NCBI GenBank assembly: GCA_016712865.1
Contig: JADJQH010000002.1
Span: forward strand, 1 to 64,000
Reading direction: 5' to 3'
DNA: 64,000 nt
From: Dokdonella sp.
GTDB taxonomy: Bacteria > Pseudomonadota > Gammaproteobacteria > Xanthomonadales > Rhodanobacteraceae
In this document: one piece after another, positions 30,358-38,696 of the stretch
How positions within the stretch are numbered: the stretch's first letter is position 1
How the letters are laid out: every line of letters begins with the position of its first letter
Translations under genes and position numbers: made by a program
Notes under the pieces: model-generated
The model's input: only the letters and a program-made list of their open reading frames with translations
Database searches by the model: none
Told to the model about the DNA's origin: nothing

Positions 30358-30627
30358 ATGGGCGATTCCATCCCGATCAGGCTCCAATCACGCGAAACCA
30401 TTCCAATTGATGGAACGCTGGTTGCACATGCGCTTGGCATGGATTCAACCACGTTCAGGCGCCTGATGGATCAGGGCAAGATCAAGACGCTCTGCGAACG
30501 CGGCACCGGCGAAGACGAAGGCGTGTTTCGCATCAGCTTCTACCACAATGCTGCGCGCGTTCGCCTGGTCGTCGATCCGCAGGGCGCCTTGCATCAGCCC
30601 ATGGACATTCGCCCTGACACGGCATGA
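30358..30627 (+). CDS. DUF6522-like small protein
   Basis: 89 aa from ATG 30358; TTG 30352 is an alternative. The text IPIDGTLVAHALGMDSTTFR followed by RLMDQGKIKTLCERGTGEDE and GVFRISFYHNAARVRLVVD fits the DUF6522 pattern (an N-terminal helix pair, then CERGxGED and a beta pair ending in VVD), known to me from genomes with denitrification-type genes. The C-E-R-G-x-G-E-D motif is the strongest point. No function is known. Preceded by an FNR/DNR-like box, transcribed toward the TonB receptor with a 53-bp gap. Confidence 0.65.
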   Translation: MGDSIPIRLQSRETIPIDGTLVAHALGMDSTTFRRLMDQGKIKTLCERGTGEDEGVFRISFYHNAARVRLVVDPQGALHQPMDIRPDTA

Positions 30628-30680
30628 ACCGGCAATCCGGTTAGGATACGTTCCTTTGCTCCGGGGCCTTGGCAAGCGCG

Positions 30681-32783
30681 ATGAGTCGGGTGATTCCCTG
30701 TCCTTGCATTTGGCCGTCCAGTCGATGTCTGGCGCGCACAATGGCAGTGAGTCTTCCGCTGCTGATGATTGCGGGCCTCGCCGGTGCGCAGGTGGCGGAT
30801 GCCAGCGCCGATTCAGATGCCGGCGTCCTGCCGGTGGTCGTGGTCAGCGCATCACGCAGCGCAGAGCCCGAGCTTGATGTGCCCGCATCTGTCAGCGTGG
30901 TCGAGGCCAAGCCGGTACAAACTGCCCTGCCCGGTTCCGGCCTGGCCCAATGGCTGGCGCAGGTTCCCGGTCTTGTTGCCCAGGATCGCCTGAGCTACGC
31001 CCAGGACTTGCAGATTTCCCTGCGGGGATTCGGCGCGCGCGCATCCTTTGGCGTGCGCGGGATACAGATCCTGATGGATGGGCTGCCCTATACCTTGCCG
31101 GATGGTCAAAGCCAGACTGATCCCCTCAGCCTGTTGCTGGTTGATCGGGTCGAAGTCCTGAGGGGACCCACGGCGGTGATGTATGGCAATGCTGCCGGCG
31201 GCGTGATTCAACTGTTCACCGCCGATGCGCCTTCGCAAACCGTGCTGGAGGCCGGCATCCGATTCGGCAGCGACGCAACGCGTGAGGAACATGTCCGCAC
31301 CGGAGGCAGGGTCGGCGCGTTCGACTATCTGGCCAGCCTTTCAAATTTTGCCACCGATGGTTTTCGCGATCACGGCAGCGCACGCAGGGATCATTTCTAC
31401 GGCAAGTTGCGCTACCGGCCCGATGCATCATCCTCGCTGACCTTCATCCTCAACGCCGAAAACCAGCCGTTTGCCGAAGATCCCTCCTCGCTCAATGCAG
31501 GGCAACTCGCCGAGGATCCGCGCCAGGCGGTTGCGCGCGTATTCCAGTACGACGCCGGCGAAACGCATCGCCATCGGCAAGGCGGATTTGTCTACGCGCG
31601 CGACCTGGGCGATCAGGATCATCTGCAGGCATCGCTGTGGTCGGCAACCCGGCGCGTGATCCAGTTTCTTCCCTTCAGCGGCGATGAACCCCTGTCCAGT
31701 GGTGCCGTGGTGGATCTCGACAGCGCATCCGCAGGCGCCAGCCTGCATTGGAGCCGCACGATTCGGGATTCCGTTCTGGCGCAGCGATGGATTACCGGAT
31801 TCGACTTCCAGCGCCAGCATGAAACGCGCAAGGGTTTCGTCAATGCGGATGGCATGAAAGGCGCGCTGGCCCGCGACGAGAGGGACGCAAGCTCCAGACT
31901 TGGCGCATTCGCGCAGTGGCGCCTGGGTCTGGCGCGCTGGCATCTGGACACCGGCATCCATCATTCGCGGGTTGCCTTCGATGTCGATGATCGCTTCGTC
32001 AACGCCTTCAATCCTGACGACAGCGGTCAACTGGATTACTCAAGAACCACCGCATTCGCGGGCCCGTCCTGGCGCGCTTCCAGCACCAGCAACCTGTACC
32101 TGTCGTTCGGCAAGGGCTTTGAAACCCCAAGCTTTGCCGAGTTGGCCTACCGTCCCGACGGCCAAGGCGGACTCAATTTCGAGCTGAAGCCTTCAACCAG
32201 TCGCCATGTCGAAGCGGGATACAAGGCCGATTTTTCCAGCACGACACGCCTGCGGCTGGCTGCGTTTTCCATCGAGTCAGACAACGAGATCGTCACCGCG
32301 AGCAATGTCGACGGCCGCTCCACGTTTCGCAATGCCGGTGGCACCAGCCGCAAGGGCCTTGAAATCAGCCTCGATGGAAAGCCGGGAGAGAACCTTGCAG
32401 GCACCCTGGCCTGGTCGCTGTTGAACGCACGCTTCTCCACCGGTGCGCTTTCAGGAGCCCGTCTGCCAGGCATTCCGCGCAGCACCTTGTTTGGCTCGCT
32501 GCGCTGGGAAAATGCCAACAGCGGACTGCATGCCTCGGTCGACGCCGCGTGGAGGGGGCGCATGTTTGCCGATGACGCCAACCTCCATGAAGCGGGAGGA
32601 AACCTTCGCCTTGGCCTTGAATTCGGCAAGCGCCAGCATTGGGGCGACTGGTTCCTGCGCCTGGACAACGCGCTCGACCGCCGCAGCGTGGGTGCCGTGG
32701 TGGTGAACTCGGGCAACGGGCGCTACTACCAGCCAGCAACGGATCGAACCTTCCTGATCGGTATCAATCTGCAACGCGAGTAA
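30681..32783 (+). CDS. TonB-dependent outer-membrane receptor
   Basis: 700 aa from ATG 30681 (MSRVIPCPCIWPSSRCLART); ATG 30741 gives a more standard signal peptide (MAVSLPLLMIAGLAGAQVAD). VLPVVVVSASRS is the TonB box region. The plug domain follows: LAQWLAQVPGLVAQDRLSYA, LQISLRGFGARASFGVRGIQ, MDGLPYTLPDGQ and VEVLRGPTAVMYGNAAGGVI. The 22-strand barrel ends in Arg-Glu after FLIGINLQ rather than Phe. SLRGFG and the GPxxxxYGN block are typical of siderophore- or metal-type receptors (FecA/YncD-like). Ligand unknown. No Fur box recognised. Downstream is only a repeat block. Confidence 0.93.
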   Translation: MSRVIPCPCIWPSSRCLARTMAVSLPLLMIAGLAGAQVADASADSDAGVLPVVVVSASRSAEPELDVPASVSVVEAKPVQTALPGSGLAQWLAQVPGLVAQDRLSYAQDLQISLRGFGARASFGVRGIQILMDGLPYTLPDGQSQTDPLSLLLVDRVEVLRGPTAVMYGNAAGGVIQLFTADAPSQTVLEAGIRFGSDATREEHVRTGGRVGAFDYLASLSNFATDGFRDHGSARRDHFYGKLRYRPDASSSLTFILNAENQPFAEDPSSLNAGQLAEDPRQAVARVFQYDAGETHRHRQGGFVYARDLGDQDHLQASLWSATRRVIQFLPFSGDEPLSSGAVVDLDSASAGASLHWSRTIRDSVLAQRWITGFDFQRQHETRKGFVNADGMKGALARDERDASSRLGAFAQWRLGLARWHLDTGIHHSRVAFDVDDRFVNAFNPDDSGQLDYSRTTAFAGPSWRASSTSNLYLSFGKGFETPSFAELAYRPDGQGGLNFELKPSTSRHVEAGYKADFSSTTRLRLAAFSIESDNEIVTASNVDGRSTFRNAGGTSRKGLEISLDGKPGENLAGTLAWSLLNARFSTGALSGARLPGIPRSTLFGSLRWENANSGLHASVDAAWRGRMFADDANLHEAGGNLRLGLEFGKRQHWGDWFLRLDNALDRRSVGAVVVNSGNGRYYQPATDRTFLIGINLQRE

Positions 32784-32821
32784 ACCGAGTACCTGGCTGA
32801 GCGCATGGCGCCGTGATTCCC

Positions 32822-33310
32822 TTCATGGTTCCCTTCGACAGGCTCAGGGCAGGCTTGAGCTCACCACGAACGGAAGCGATTTGATCAGCGTTGCCCCACT
32901 CAGATCCTGGTCCAGGCAAGCACAGAATGCGCACGGATTCCGTTCATGGCTCGACGAGCCTGTCCTGAGATTCCATGTTGCAGGTCAACGAGCTCTGGAC
33001 AAAATATTCCGTTCGTGGTGAGCCTGTCGAACCATGAACGGCTCTCACCTCCTCCGTTCGTGGTGAGCCTGTCGAACCATGAACGGACTCGTTCCAAGAT
33101 CCGCGAATTCTTCGAGCGGCCAAGAGCGAAACCTATCCCGGATGACAGGCCGGTTCCCCGGCCTGCCCTTCGGGCCAGCGCTTCGCGCATGTTCGCTACG
33201 GCATCCTGCCTACGCAGTGCGCTGCACTCCTTCCGGACTACGCCACAGATTCCGCTCGTAGCGAGGGGCGGAGGTCGGATGTCAACATGCAAGCACAGTC
33301 GAAGGGCTCA
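32822..33310. repeat. Composite repeat block, second copy of the 114-bp module
   Basis: Fills the gap between the TonB receptor and the flavin reductase; no gene seen. 32822-32873 is a minus-orientation repeat copy (GGCTCAGGGCAGGC, then CTCACCACGAACGG). 32939-33008 carries the flanking module (CCATGTTGCAGGTCAACGAG). Two full copies of the core, ending TGTCGAACCATGAACGG, are at 33009-33041 and 33054-33086. 33112-33225 is the 114-bp module, nearly identical to 17923-18036, with the same hairpin. A degenerate copy ends near 33310. The same parts occur in the same order at 17.8-18.2 kb. Confidence 0.85.
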
Positions 33311-33342
33311 GCACGAGCGGATTTTGCTCGTGCACCGTTGCC

Positions 33343-34065
33343 TCAGTAGCCGAAGAACTCCTCACTGCGGATGTCATCTTCGTCGATGCCTGCCCCTGCA
33401 AGCACCGAGCGCATTGCCTGCACGAGTGCGGGTGGTCCGGAGACATAGGCGATGGGATCGGGCAGCCCCTGGATGGCATGGCTCACGAAGGCGCTGTCGA
33501 TCTTGCCCTTGGCACCTTTCCAGCTGGACGGCGTGCCATCCATGTCGGTTACGGTGGCCAGCAGGCGGAAATTGCCCATGCGCTCCTGCAAGCCTTCCAG
33601 TTCAGCAAGGAACGCGATGTCTTGCGGGCGACGGTTGCTGTAGAGCAGCAACAGTTCCTGTGCGCCCGGATTCGCGGCCGCATTGCGCAGCATGCTCATG
33701 AACGGCGTGATGCCGATGCCTCCAGCCACCAGAAGGGCTGCGCGCTCGGGCTTGCGATGAAGGGTAAGCGAGCCGAACGGACCCTCCAGTTCCAAGGGGC
33801 TGCCGATTTCCAACGAACCCAGTGCATTCTTGTAGGCGCTGCCCTCGCGCATGCGCGTGGCAATGACCAATTCGGATTCCTGCGGCGCGGCGACGATGGA
33901 AAAGGCATGCGATTGCGATTCCGAATGGCCTGGCTCGACAGGCAGAAACAGGTCAATCGCCTGGCCTGGCTTGAACGCAAAGCCGGCCGGCTTCTCGAAA
34001 CGGAATGCCATGGTGCCTTCGGCAACGGCGTGTTTGCCGAGCAGGCGAGTCGATGATCTGGCCAT
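33343..34065 (-). CDS. Ferredoxin-NADP+ reductase-like FAD/NAD(P)-binding oxidoreductase
   Basis: 240 aa, start 34065 (MARSSTRLLGKHAVAEGTMA). FAD domain at about 10-105: FKPGQAIDLFLP, SHAFSIVAAP (the RxYS-type flavin motif reads HAFS) and GSPLELEGPFGSLTL. NAD(P) domain: LLVAGGIGITPFMSML (pyrophosphate loop), LLLLYSNRRPQDIAFLAELE, PIAYVSGPPALVQAM and the last residues EEFFGY, as in flavohemoglobin-like and phenol-hydroxylase-type reductases. No 2Fe-2S or globin domain, so it needs a separate redox partner. Soluble. It lies near the FNR-box genes and faces away from the TPR lipoprotein gene. Confidence 0.9.
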   Translation of the reverse strand: MARSSTRLLGKHAVAEGTMAFRFEKPAGFAFKPGQAIDLFLPVEPGHSESQSHAFSIVAAPQESELVIATRMREGSAYKNALGSLEIGSPLELEGPFGSLTLHRKPERAALLVAGGIGITPFMSMLRNAAANPGAQELLLLYSNRRPQDIAFLAELEGLQERMGNFRLLATVTDMDGTPSSWKGAKGKIDSAFVSHAIQGLPDPIAYVSGPPALVQAMRSVLAGAGIDEDDIRSEEFFGY

Positions 34066-34250
34066 CGTGAACCTCCTTTGTCATGCATTGGATGACACCA
34101 GCACGTGGACCGTTCCCGCCATCGGGATGCGCCCATCATGCACCCATCGCGGCTGCGGGGGCCGAACCAGCCCAGAGAGCCACGATTCGCTGGATTGGGC
34201 ATATAGTTGCACCCGCAACCCAACGCTCGCACCTGCCCTGGAGGATTGCC

Positions 34251-35939
34251 ATGAAAGCGCTGCCCGCCCTTCTCGTGACCTTGGGCTTTTCCGCACTGGG
34301 TCTTGTCGCCTGCCGCGATTCAACAACCATGGTCGAGGCTCCTGCCGTGTCCGCGCCGGAGCTGGCCATGATTGGCGCCAACCTGCTCGAAGGCCTCGGC
34401 AATCATCGATTCAGCGTCACCAGCACGCATCCCGAGGTGCAGAGATGGTTTGACCAGGGCCTGATGCTGACCTACGGCTTCAATCACGACGCTGCCGAAC
34501 GATCCTTCCTCAAGGCCACCGAGCTCGATCCTTCGTGTGCGATGTGCTGGTGGGGTGCATCCCTGGTGCTGGGTCCGCATGTCAATGCCGGCATGGAGCC
34601 GGCCGATGCGGCCGATGCCTGGTCGCGCCTGCAACGCGCACGGCAATTGGCACCCGGCGCAAGCGAGCGCGAGCAGGCCTTCATCACGGCGTTGTCCGCA
34701 CGCTACGCCGAGCAGCCCCCCGAGGATCGTCGCCCATTGGACGAAGCCTATGCCGCTGCCACCCGCGAGCTGGTCAAGCAACGACCGGACGATCTCGATG
34801 CTGCCGTGTTCCACGCGGAAGCGATGATGGATCTGCAACCTTGGGACTACTACGACGCAGATTTGCAACCCAAGGGCCACACGGCGGAAGTGGTCCAGGT
34901 GTTGGAATCGGTGATGGCGCGCAATCCCGATCACGCCGGCGCGCTGCACCTTTACGTTCATGCCGTGGAAGCCTCCGCGGATCCGCAGCGCGGCGCCGTT
35001 GCCGCCGATCGCCTGCGCGAACTGATCCCCGGTTCCGGACATCTCGTGCACATGCCGGCGCACATCTATGCACGCGTCGGTCGCTGGCACGATGCGGTGA
35101 TCGCCAACCAACGCGCCATCGAAGCGGATGACGCCTACCTTGCCGTGTGCCGCGGCAACACGCAGGGCGTGTATCCGCTCGGCTACGTGCCGCACAACCA
35201 TCATTTCCTCTGGTTTTCGGCCAGCATGGAGGGCAGCAGCGCACTCGCCCAGGCTGCGGCGCTTACCACGGCAGAACGCACCAACCTGCAAGACCTCATG
35301 CGCCAACCCGGATTTGCCGGATTGCAACACTATTGGCTGACGCCATGGTTCGAACGGGTTCGCTTTGGGCGCTGGAATGAAATCAGCGCCAACCCGAACC
35401 CGGCGCCCGACTTGCCCTACGTCACGGCAATCTGGCATTACGCACAGGCCATGGCGGCGATCCGTTCCAACCAGCTTGATCAGGCGGATACCCATCTGGT
35501 GGCGCTGCGCCCCCTCGCCAATGATCCGGCCATGGAAAAATTGATGGTGTGGGATCGCTATCCCCTGAGCCATTCGGCGCGCATCGCCGAGCGCACGGTG
35601 ACGGCGGAACTGGCTGCCGCACGCGGTGATCACGCCACGGCCATCGCCTCGCTGCGCGAGGCAGTTGCCATTGAAGATGCCATTCCCTACGACGAACCCC
35701 CGGGCTGGCACGCGCCGGTTCGCCAGTCACTGGGCGCGGTCCTCCTCGATGCCGGACGCCCGGTGGATGCCGAAGCGGTGTATCGCGAAGAACTCCAGCG
35801 CAACCCCGAGAACGGTTGGTCCCTGTTTGGACTGGCGCAAAGCCTCAAAGTGCAAGGCAAGGAAACGGCTGCCATTGATGACCGCTTCAAGGTCGCCTGG
35901 AAGAACGCCGACATCGAACTCAAGTCATCGCGCCTTTAG
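34251..35939 (+). CDS. TPR-containing lipoprotein
   Basis: 562 aa from ATG 34251, with GGAGG at 34240-34244. Signal peptide with lipobox LVAC (Cys21), so a lipoprotein. TPR-like helices throughout: GLMLTYGFNHDAAERSFLKA then TELDPSCAMCWWGASLVLGP, PDHAGALHLYVHAVE, VHMPAHIYARVGRWHDAVIA, NQLDQADTHLVALRPL and DAGRPVDAEAVYREELQRNP near the end. Similar long TPR proteins with the HxYVHAVE and HMPxHIYxRxGxWxDA blocks are widespread and uncharacterised. Role unknown; probably an envelope scaffold. Confidence 0.85.
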   Translation: MKALPALLVTLGFSALGLVACRDSTTMVEAPAVSAPELAMIGANLLEGLGNHRFSVTSTHPEVQRWFDQGLMLTYGFNHDAAERSFLKATELDPSCAMCWWGASLVLGPHVNAGMEPADAADAWSRLQRARQLAPGASEREQAFITALSARYAEQPPEDRRPLDEAYAAATRELVKQRPDDLDAAVFHAEAMMDLQPWDYYDADLQPKGHTAEVVQVLESVMARNPDHAGALHLYVHAVEASADPQRGAVAADRLRELIPGSGHLVHMPAHIYARVGRWHDAVIANQRAIEADDAYLAVCRGNTQGVYPLGYVPHNHHFLWFSASMEGSSALAQAAALTTAERTNLQDLMRQPGFAGLQHYWLTPWFERVRFGRWNEISANPNPAPDLPYVTAIWHYAQAMAAIRSNQLDQADTHLVALRPLANDPAMEKLMVWDRYPLSHSARIAERTVTAELAAARGDHATAIASLREAVAIEDAIPYDEPPGWHAPVRQSLGAVLLDAGRPVDAEAVYREELQRNPENGWSLFGLAQSLKVQGKETAAIDDRFKVAWKNADIELKSSRL

Positions 35940-35963
35940 CTCCGGCGACTGAAGAATCCTGCG

Positions 35964-36728
35964 CTATTGCCTGCCTGCGAGTTCCTTGTCAATCAAGTCC
36001 AGCGCCAGTTCTGCCGCCTTCTGCTGGCCGCCCAGCGAATCGGCGTAACCGCCCATGAAGCCGGCATACTCGGTGAGCATTCGATGGATCTCGACGTTGC
36101 CGGAGATGGCTGCGACGCCGGCCGCCGATACCTGGGGTGATACGCCCACAGGACACGGGTCGACGTAGGACTCCTCGCCATTGAGCAGGGAGAAGCAATT
36201 CTTCCAGTATGGCGCGTGTGCAGCCAAGGGAATCAATCCACGGACCAAAGCACGATAGGCCGGTGGCTGCTCCATTGGAGCGGCCACCTGCGCCGCCTGT
36301 CGCAGGTAGTCTTCCACGGCATCGACGATCGTACGTTGGCGGGGCCAGCCGTTGCGACGCATCTCCGCGTAGGTTGGCAAGGTGAAATCGAAGCGCTGCC
36401 ACTGGGATGCATGAAAGAAATCCACAAGCACCGGCCAACAGTCATCGCCACAGGATGCGCCGGCATCGAGAAAGGCCATTGCTCGCTGGCCCGAGCGGCC
36501 AACTTGTTCGAATGCACGCCGCTTGATGTGGGTCTGCGCTATTGATTCCACGATCTCCGCGCGCAAATCGACCAGCAGCAATCGCTCGCGAGCCCGGGCT
36601 GCTCGATCCTCGTTCCAGTTGGCGACCTGGATACCGATGAAGACACCCATCACGACAATCAGGAAATCGATGCCGATGGCGGTCCATTCCTGCTTCCGGA
36701 AATGGGCTATGACACGGCGCAGCAGCAT
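35964..36728 (-). CDS. Single-TM helical protein, paralogue A (DUF6090-like N-terminus)
   Basis: 254 aa, start 36728. MLLRRVIAHFRKQEWTAIGI leads into DFLIVVMGVFIGIQVANWNE: a cytoplasmic basic stub, one TM helix (about 16-36) and a GIQVANWN end, then a long helical domain probably outside the inner membrane (ARERLLLVDLRAEIVESIAQ). Cysteines (ASCGDDCWP, CSxx, DPCP) could form disulfides. Two paralogues at 40025-40804 and 40801-41586 share this opening. Unknown function. Downstream of the TolB-like gene on the same strand (27-bp gap), so possibly one operon. Confidence 0.8.
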   Translation of the reverse strand: MLLRRVIAHFRKQEWTAIGIDFLIVVMGVFIGIQVANWNEDRAARARERLLLVDLRAEIVESIAQTHIKRRAFEQVGRSGQRAMAFLDAGASCGDDCWPVLVDFFHASQWQRFDFTLPTYAEMRRNGWPRQRTIVDAVEDYLRQAAQVAAPMEQPPAYRALVRGLIPLAAHAPYWKNCFSLLNGEESYVDPCPVGVSPQVSAAGVAAISGNVEIHRMLTEYAGFMGGYADSLGGQQKAAELALDLIDKELAGRQ

Positions 36729-36755
36729 GCATGGCTCCCTTGAGGTGACGATCGT

Positions 36756-38633
36756 TCAGTTGCAGTGGTAGGTGCCGTCGCTGGCCTTCGGGCAGATGTC
36801 GGGCGGACCATGGGCGTCCCACAATGCAGGTAGTCCCTTGGCTTTCAGGTAGGCGGGAAATTCGGCCAGTGCGCGCAACGACTTTCCAGCCGGACTGAAC
36901 AGGAAAATCATGAAGTCCGGATTGTCGACGGTGACCCGCGTGCGCTCGATCTCCAGGGCCTCGGCACCACGACCCAACTCCACCATCCACAGTGGCAGCA
37001 CGCTGGAAATCACCCTGCTGGGTTCTGCAATGTAGGTGTCGACGAGTGCATTGGCCCGCACACGATCCTGCGCGTTGCCACCATACAAGGCGGTTGCCAG
37101 CAGATCGAGGGCATCGGCAGGAAGGTAGCTCACGATGTTGCGCGAGCCATCGCTCCACAGATGCCTGGCAAGGGCGACATCGCCGTCGCGAAAAGCGATT
37201 TCGCCCAGTTCGCGCCTCGCCAGCAGCAGTCCGGTGGACTGCGCGTGATCGAGCAGGCGCTTGGCATTCCCGACATCGCCTTCGCGCAGGTAAAGCACGC
37301 CGCGCCAGCGCAGGACGTTCGGCACCATGGGATCGATCTCCAGTGCATGTTCGATGCGCTGCACGCCGGCCCTTGTATAGCCGCTGCCCGCCAGTGCCAG
37401 GCCAAACCAGAAGTTGCTGGTGATGTCATCGGGGTCCAGCCTCATGGCCCTCTCAAAGTATTGCCGCGATTCGATCAGGCCCTGCCCGCTGCGCGGTGCC
37501 GCCAGGCCCATTGCGGCCCATGGTTCGGCCAACTGCGGGTCCAGCTCGCTCGCACGTTGCGCATTGATGCGGACCTGGGAACGCGAATCCGCCACGCTGC
37601 CCCCGACATAGGTCGGCAGGATGGCGTGGATGGCGGCAAGCCGCGAATAGGCTCGCGCGTAGCCAGGATCGAGTAGAACCGCCTGCTGCAATTGCTTCAC
37701 GGCATCCGCCATGTGGTCCCCATCGCGACGGTCGAACGTCGAGGAAGCCCGCAGGTAAAGTTGGTACGCCTCGACGTTTGCCGTGCCGGTTTCGACCAGT
37801 CGCTGCGACTGCGATCCGGCATCCAGTGCGACTTTCAGCGCATCGGTCACCTTGCGGGCAATGGATTCCTGCAGCGCGAACACGTCGGCATCGGTGCCGT
37901 CGAAAGTCTCCGACCACAACTGCACGCCATCGTTGACCCTGCTCAACTGCGCGGTGATGCGCAGGCGATTGCCTTGTTTTCGCACCGATCCTTCAAGGAT
38001 GTTGCCAACCCCAAGGGCATTGCCGATCTCGCCAAGGCTGATTCCCTTGCCCTTGAACTGGAAAGACGACCTGCGCCCGGCCACCTTCAACTCCCTGACC
38101 TTGGCCAGTGAATTGAGGATTTCCTCGGCAATGCCGTCCGCGAAGTACTCGTTGTCGCGGTCGGAACTGCGACTGTCGAAAGCCATCACCGCAATCGACT
38201 TGGCATTGGACGCTGCCGAAGCCTGGGCGCCCGCTTCGGCCTTGGCGGTTCGTGCGGTTGTTTCGATCAACGCGGCTTCGCGCCGGGGTGCCAGCGCGAA
38301 GCGGTCAAATGCGAAATAAACCAGCGCTATCGCCAGAATGCCGATCATCATGCGGTCAAGGCGGCGCGCCGTTTGCGGCGCGATGGATTCCTCGGGCGTG
38401 ACCTCGGAATCACGCTTGAGGCCAGCAGGAGTCAGCTCGAACGCCCAGGCGAATGCCAGCGCGGGCAGGAAACCTGCCGCCAAAACCAGTACCACGGCCT
38501 TCATGGCCCATGAGGGAGCTTCGAAAACCGGCAACAGGGTTGCCGCAACTTGGGTCACCAGCCAGGCACCGACCAGATACAGGCCAGCCATGCGGATCAC
38601 GTTGCGGCGCTTGAGCTCGTCAAGAAGACTCAT
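36756..38633 (-). CDS. Three-TM protein with FlgO/TolB-like domain and TPR repeats
   Basis: 625 aa from ATG 38633 (MSLLDELKRRNVIRMAGLYL); a GTG at 38645 is the alternative. Helices at about 12-36, 43-66 and 97-114. A cyclase-associated TolB-like domain follows at about 140-260 (IAVMAFDSRSSDRDNEYFAD, GIAEEILNSLAKVRELKVAG, GNILEGSVRKQGNRLRITAQ). TPR repeats come after (YARAYSRLAAIHAIL, DPQLAEPWAAMGLAA, VLRWRGVLYLREGDVGNAKR). The order is common in proteins otherwise carrying an adenylate cyclase or winged-helix head; here neither is present. Role unknown. Shares a strand with paralogue A. Confidence 0.87.
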   Translation of the reverse strand: MSLLDELKRRNVIRMAGLYLVGAWLVTQVAATLLPVFEAPSWAMKAVVLVLAAGFLPALAFAWAFELTPAGLKRDSEVTPEESIAPQTARRLDRMMIGILAIALVYFAFDRFALAPRREAALIETTARTAKAEAGAQASAASNAKSIAVMAFDSRSSDRDNEYFADGIAEEILNSLAKVRELKVAGRRSSFQFKGKGISLGEIGNALGVGNILEGSVRKQGNRLRITAQLSRVNDGVQLWSETFDGTDADVFALQESIARKVTDALKVALDAGSQSQRLVETGTANVEAYQLYLRASSTFDRRDGDHMADAVKQLQQAVLLDPGYARAYSRLAAIHAILPTYVGGSVADSRSQVRINAQRASELDPQLAEPWAAMGLAAPRSGQGLIESRQYFERAMRLDPDDITSNFWFGLALAGSGYTRAGVQRIEHALEIDPMVPNVLRWRGVLYLREGDVGNAKRLLDHAQSTGLLLARRELGEIAFRDGDVALARHLWSDGSRNIVSYLPADALDLLATALYGGNAQDRVRANALVDTYIAEPSRVISSVLPLWMVELGRGAEALEIERTRVTVDNPDFMIFLFSPAGKSLRALAEFPAYLKAKGLPALWDAHGPPDICPKASDGTYHCN

Positions 38634-38696
38634 GCGGGGACTCACATGCCGGAGGTTTGGGAGTAGTTGCCATCATGGCGGCAAATGCATGTCCAT

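Noticed and set aside
32900-33292. Peptide similar to one coded at 17804-18238 (minus)
   Set aside because: Identity comes from the shared 114-bp repeat module; both copies lie in intergenic repeat blocks.
34320-35711. Open frame of 463 codons on the minus strand
   Set aside because: Antisense to the TPR lipoprotein gene, which has a good ribosome site and signal peptide.
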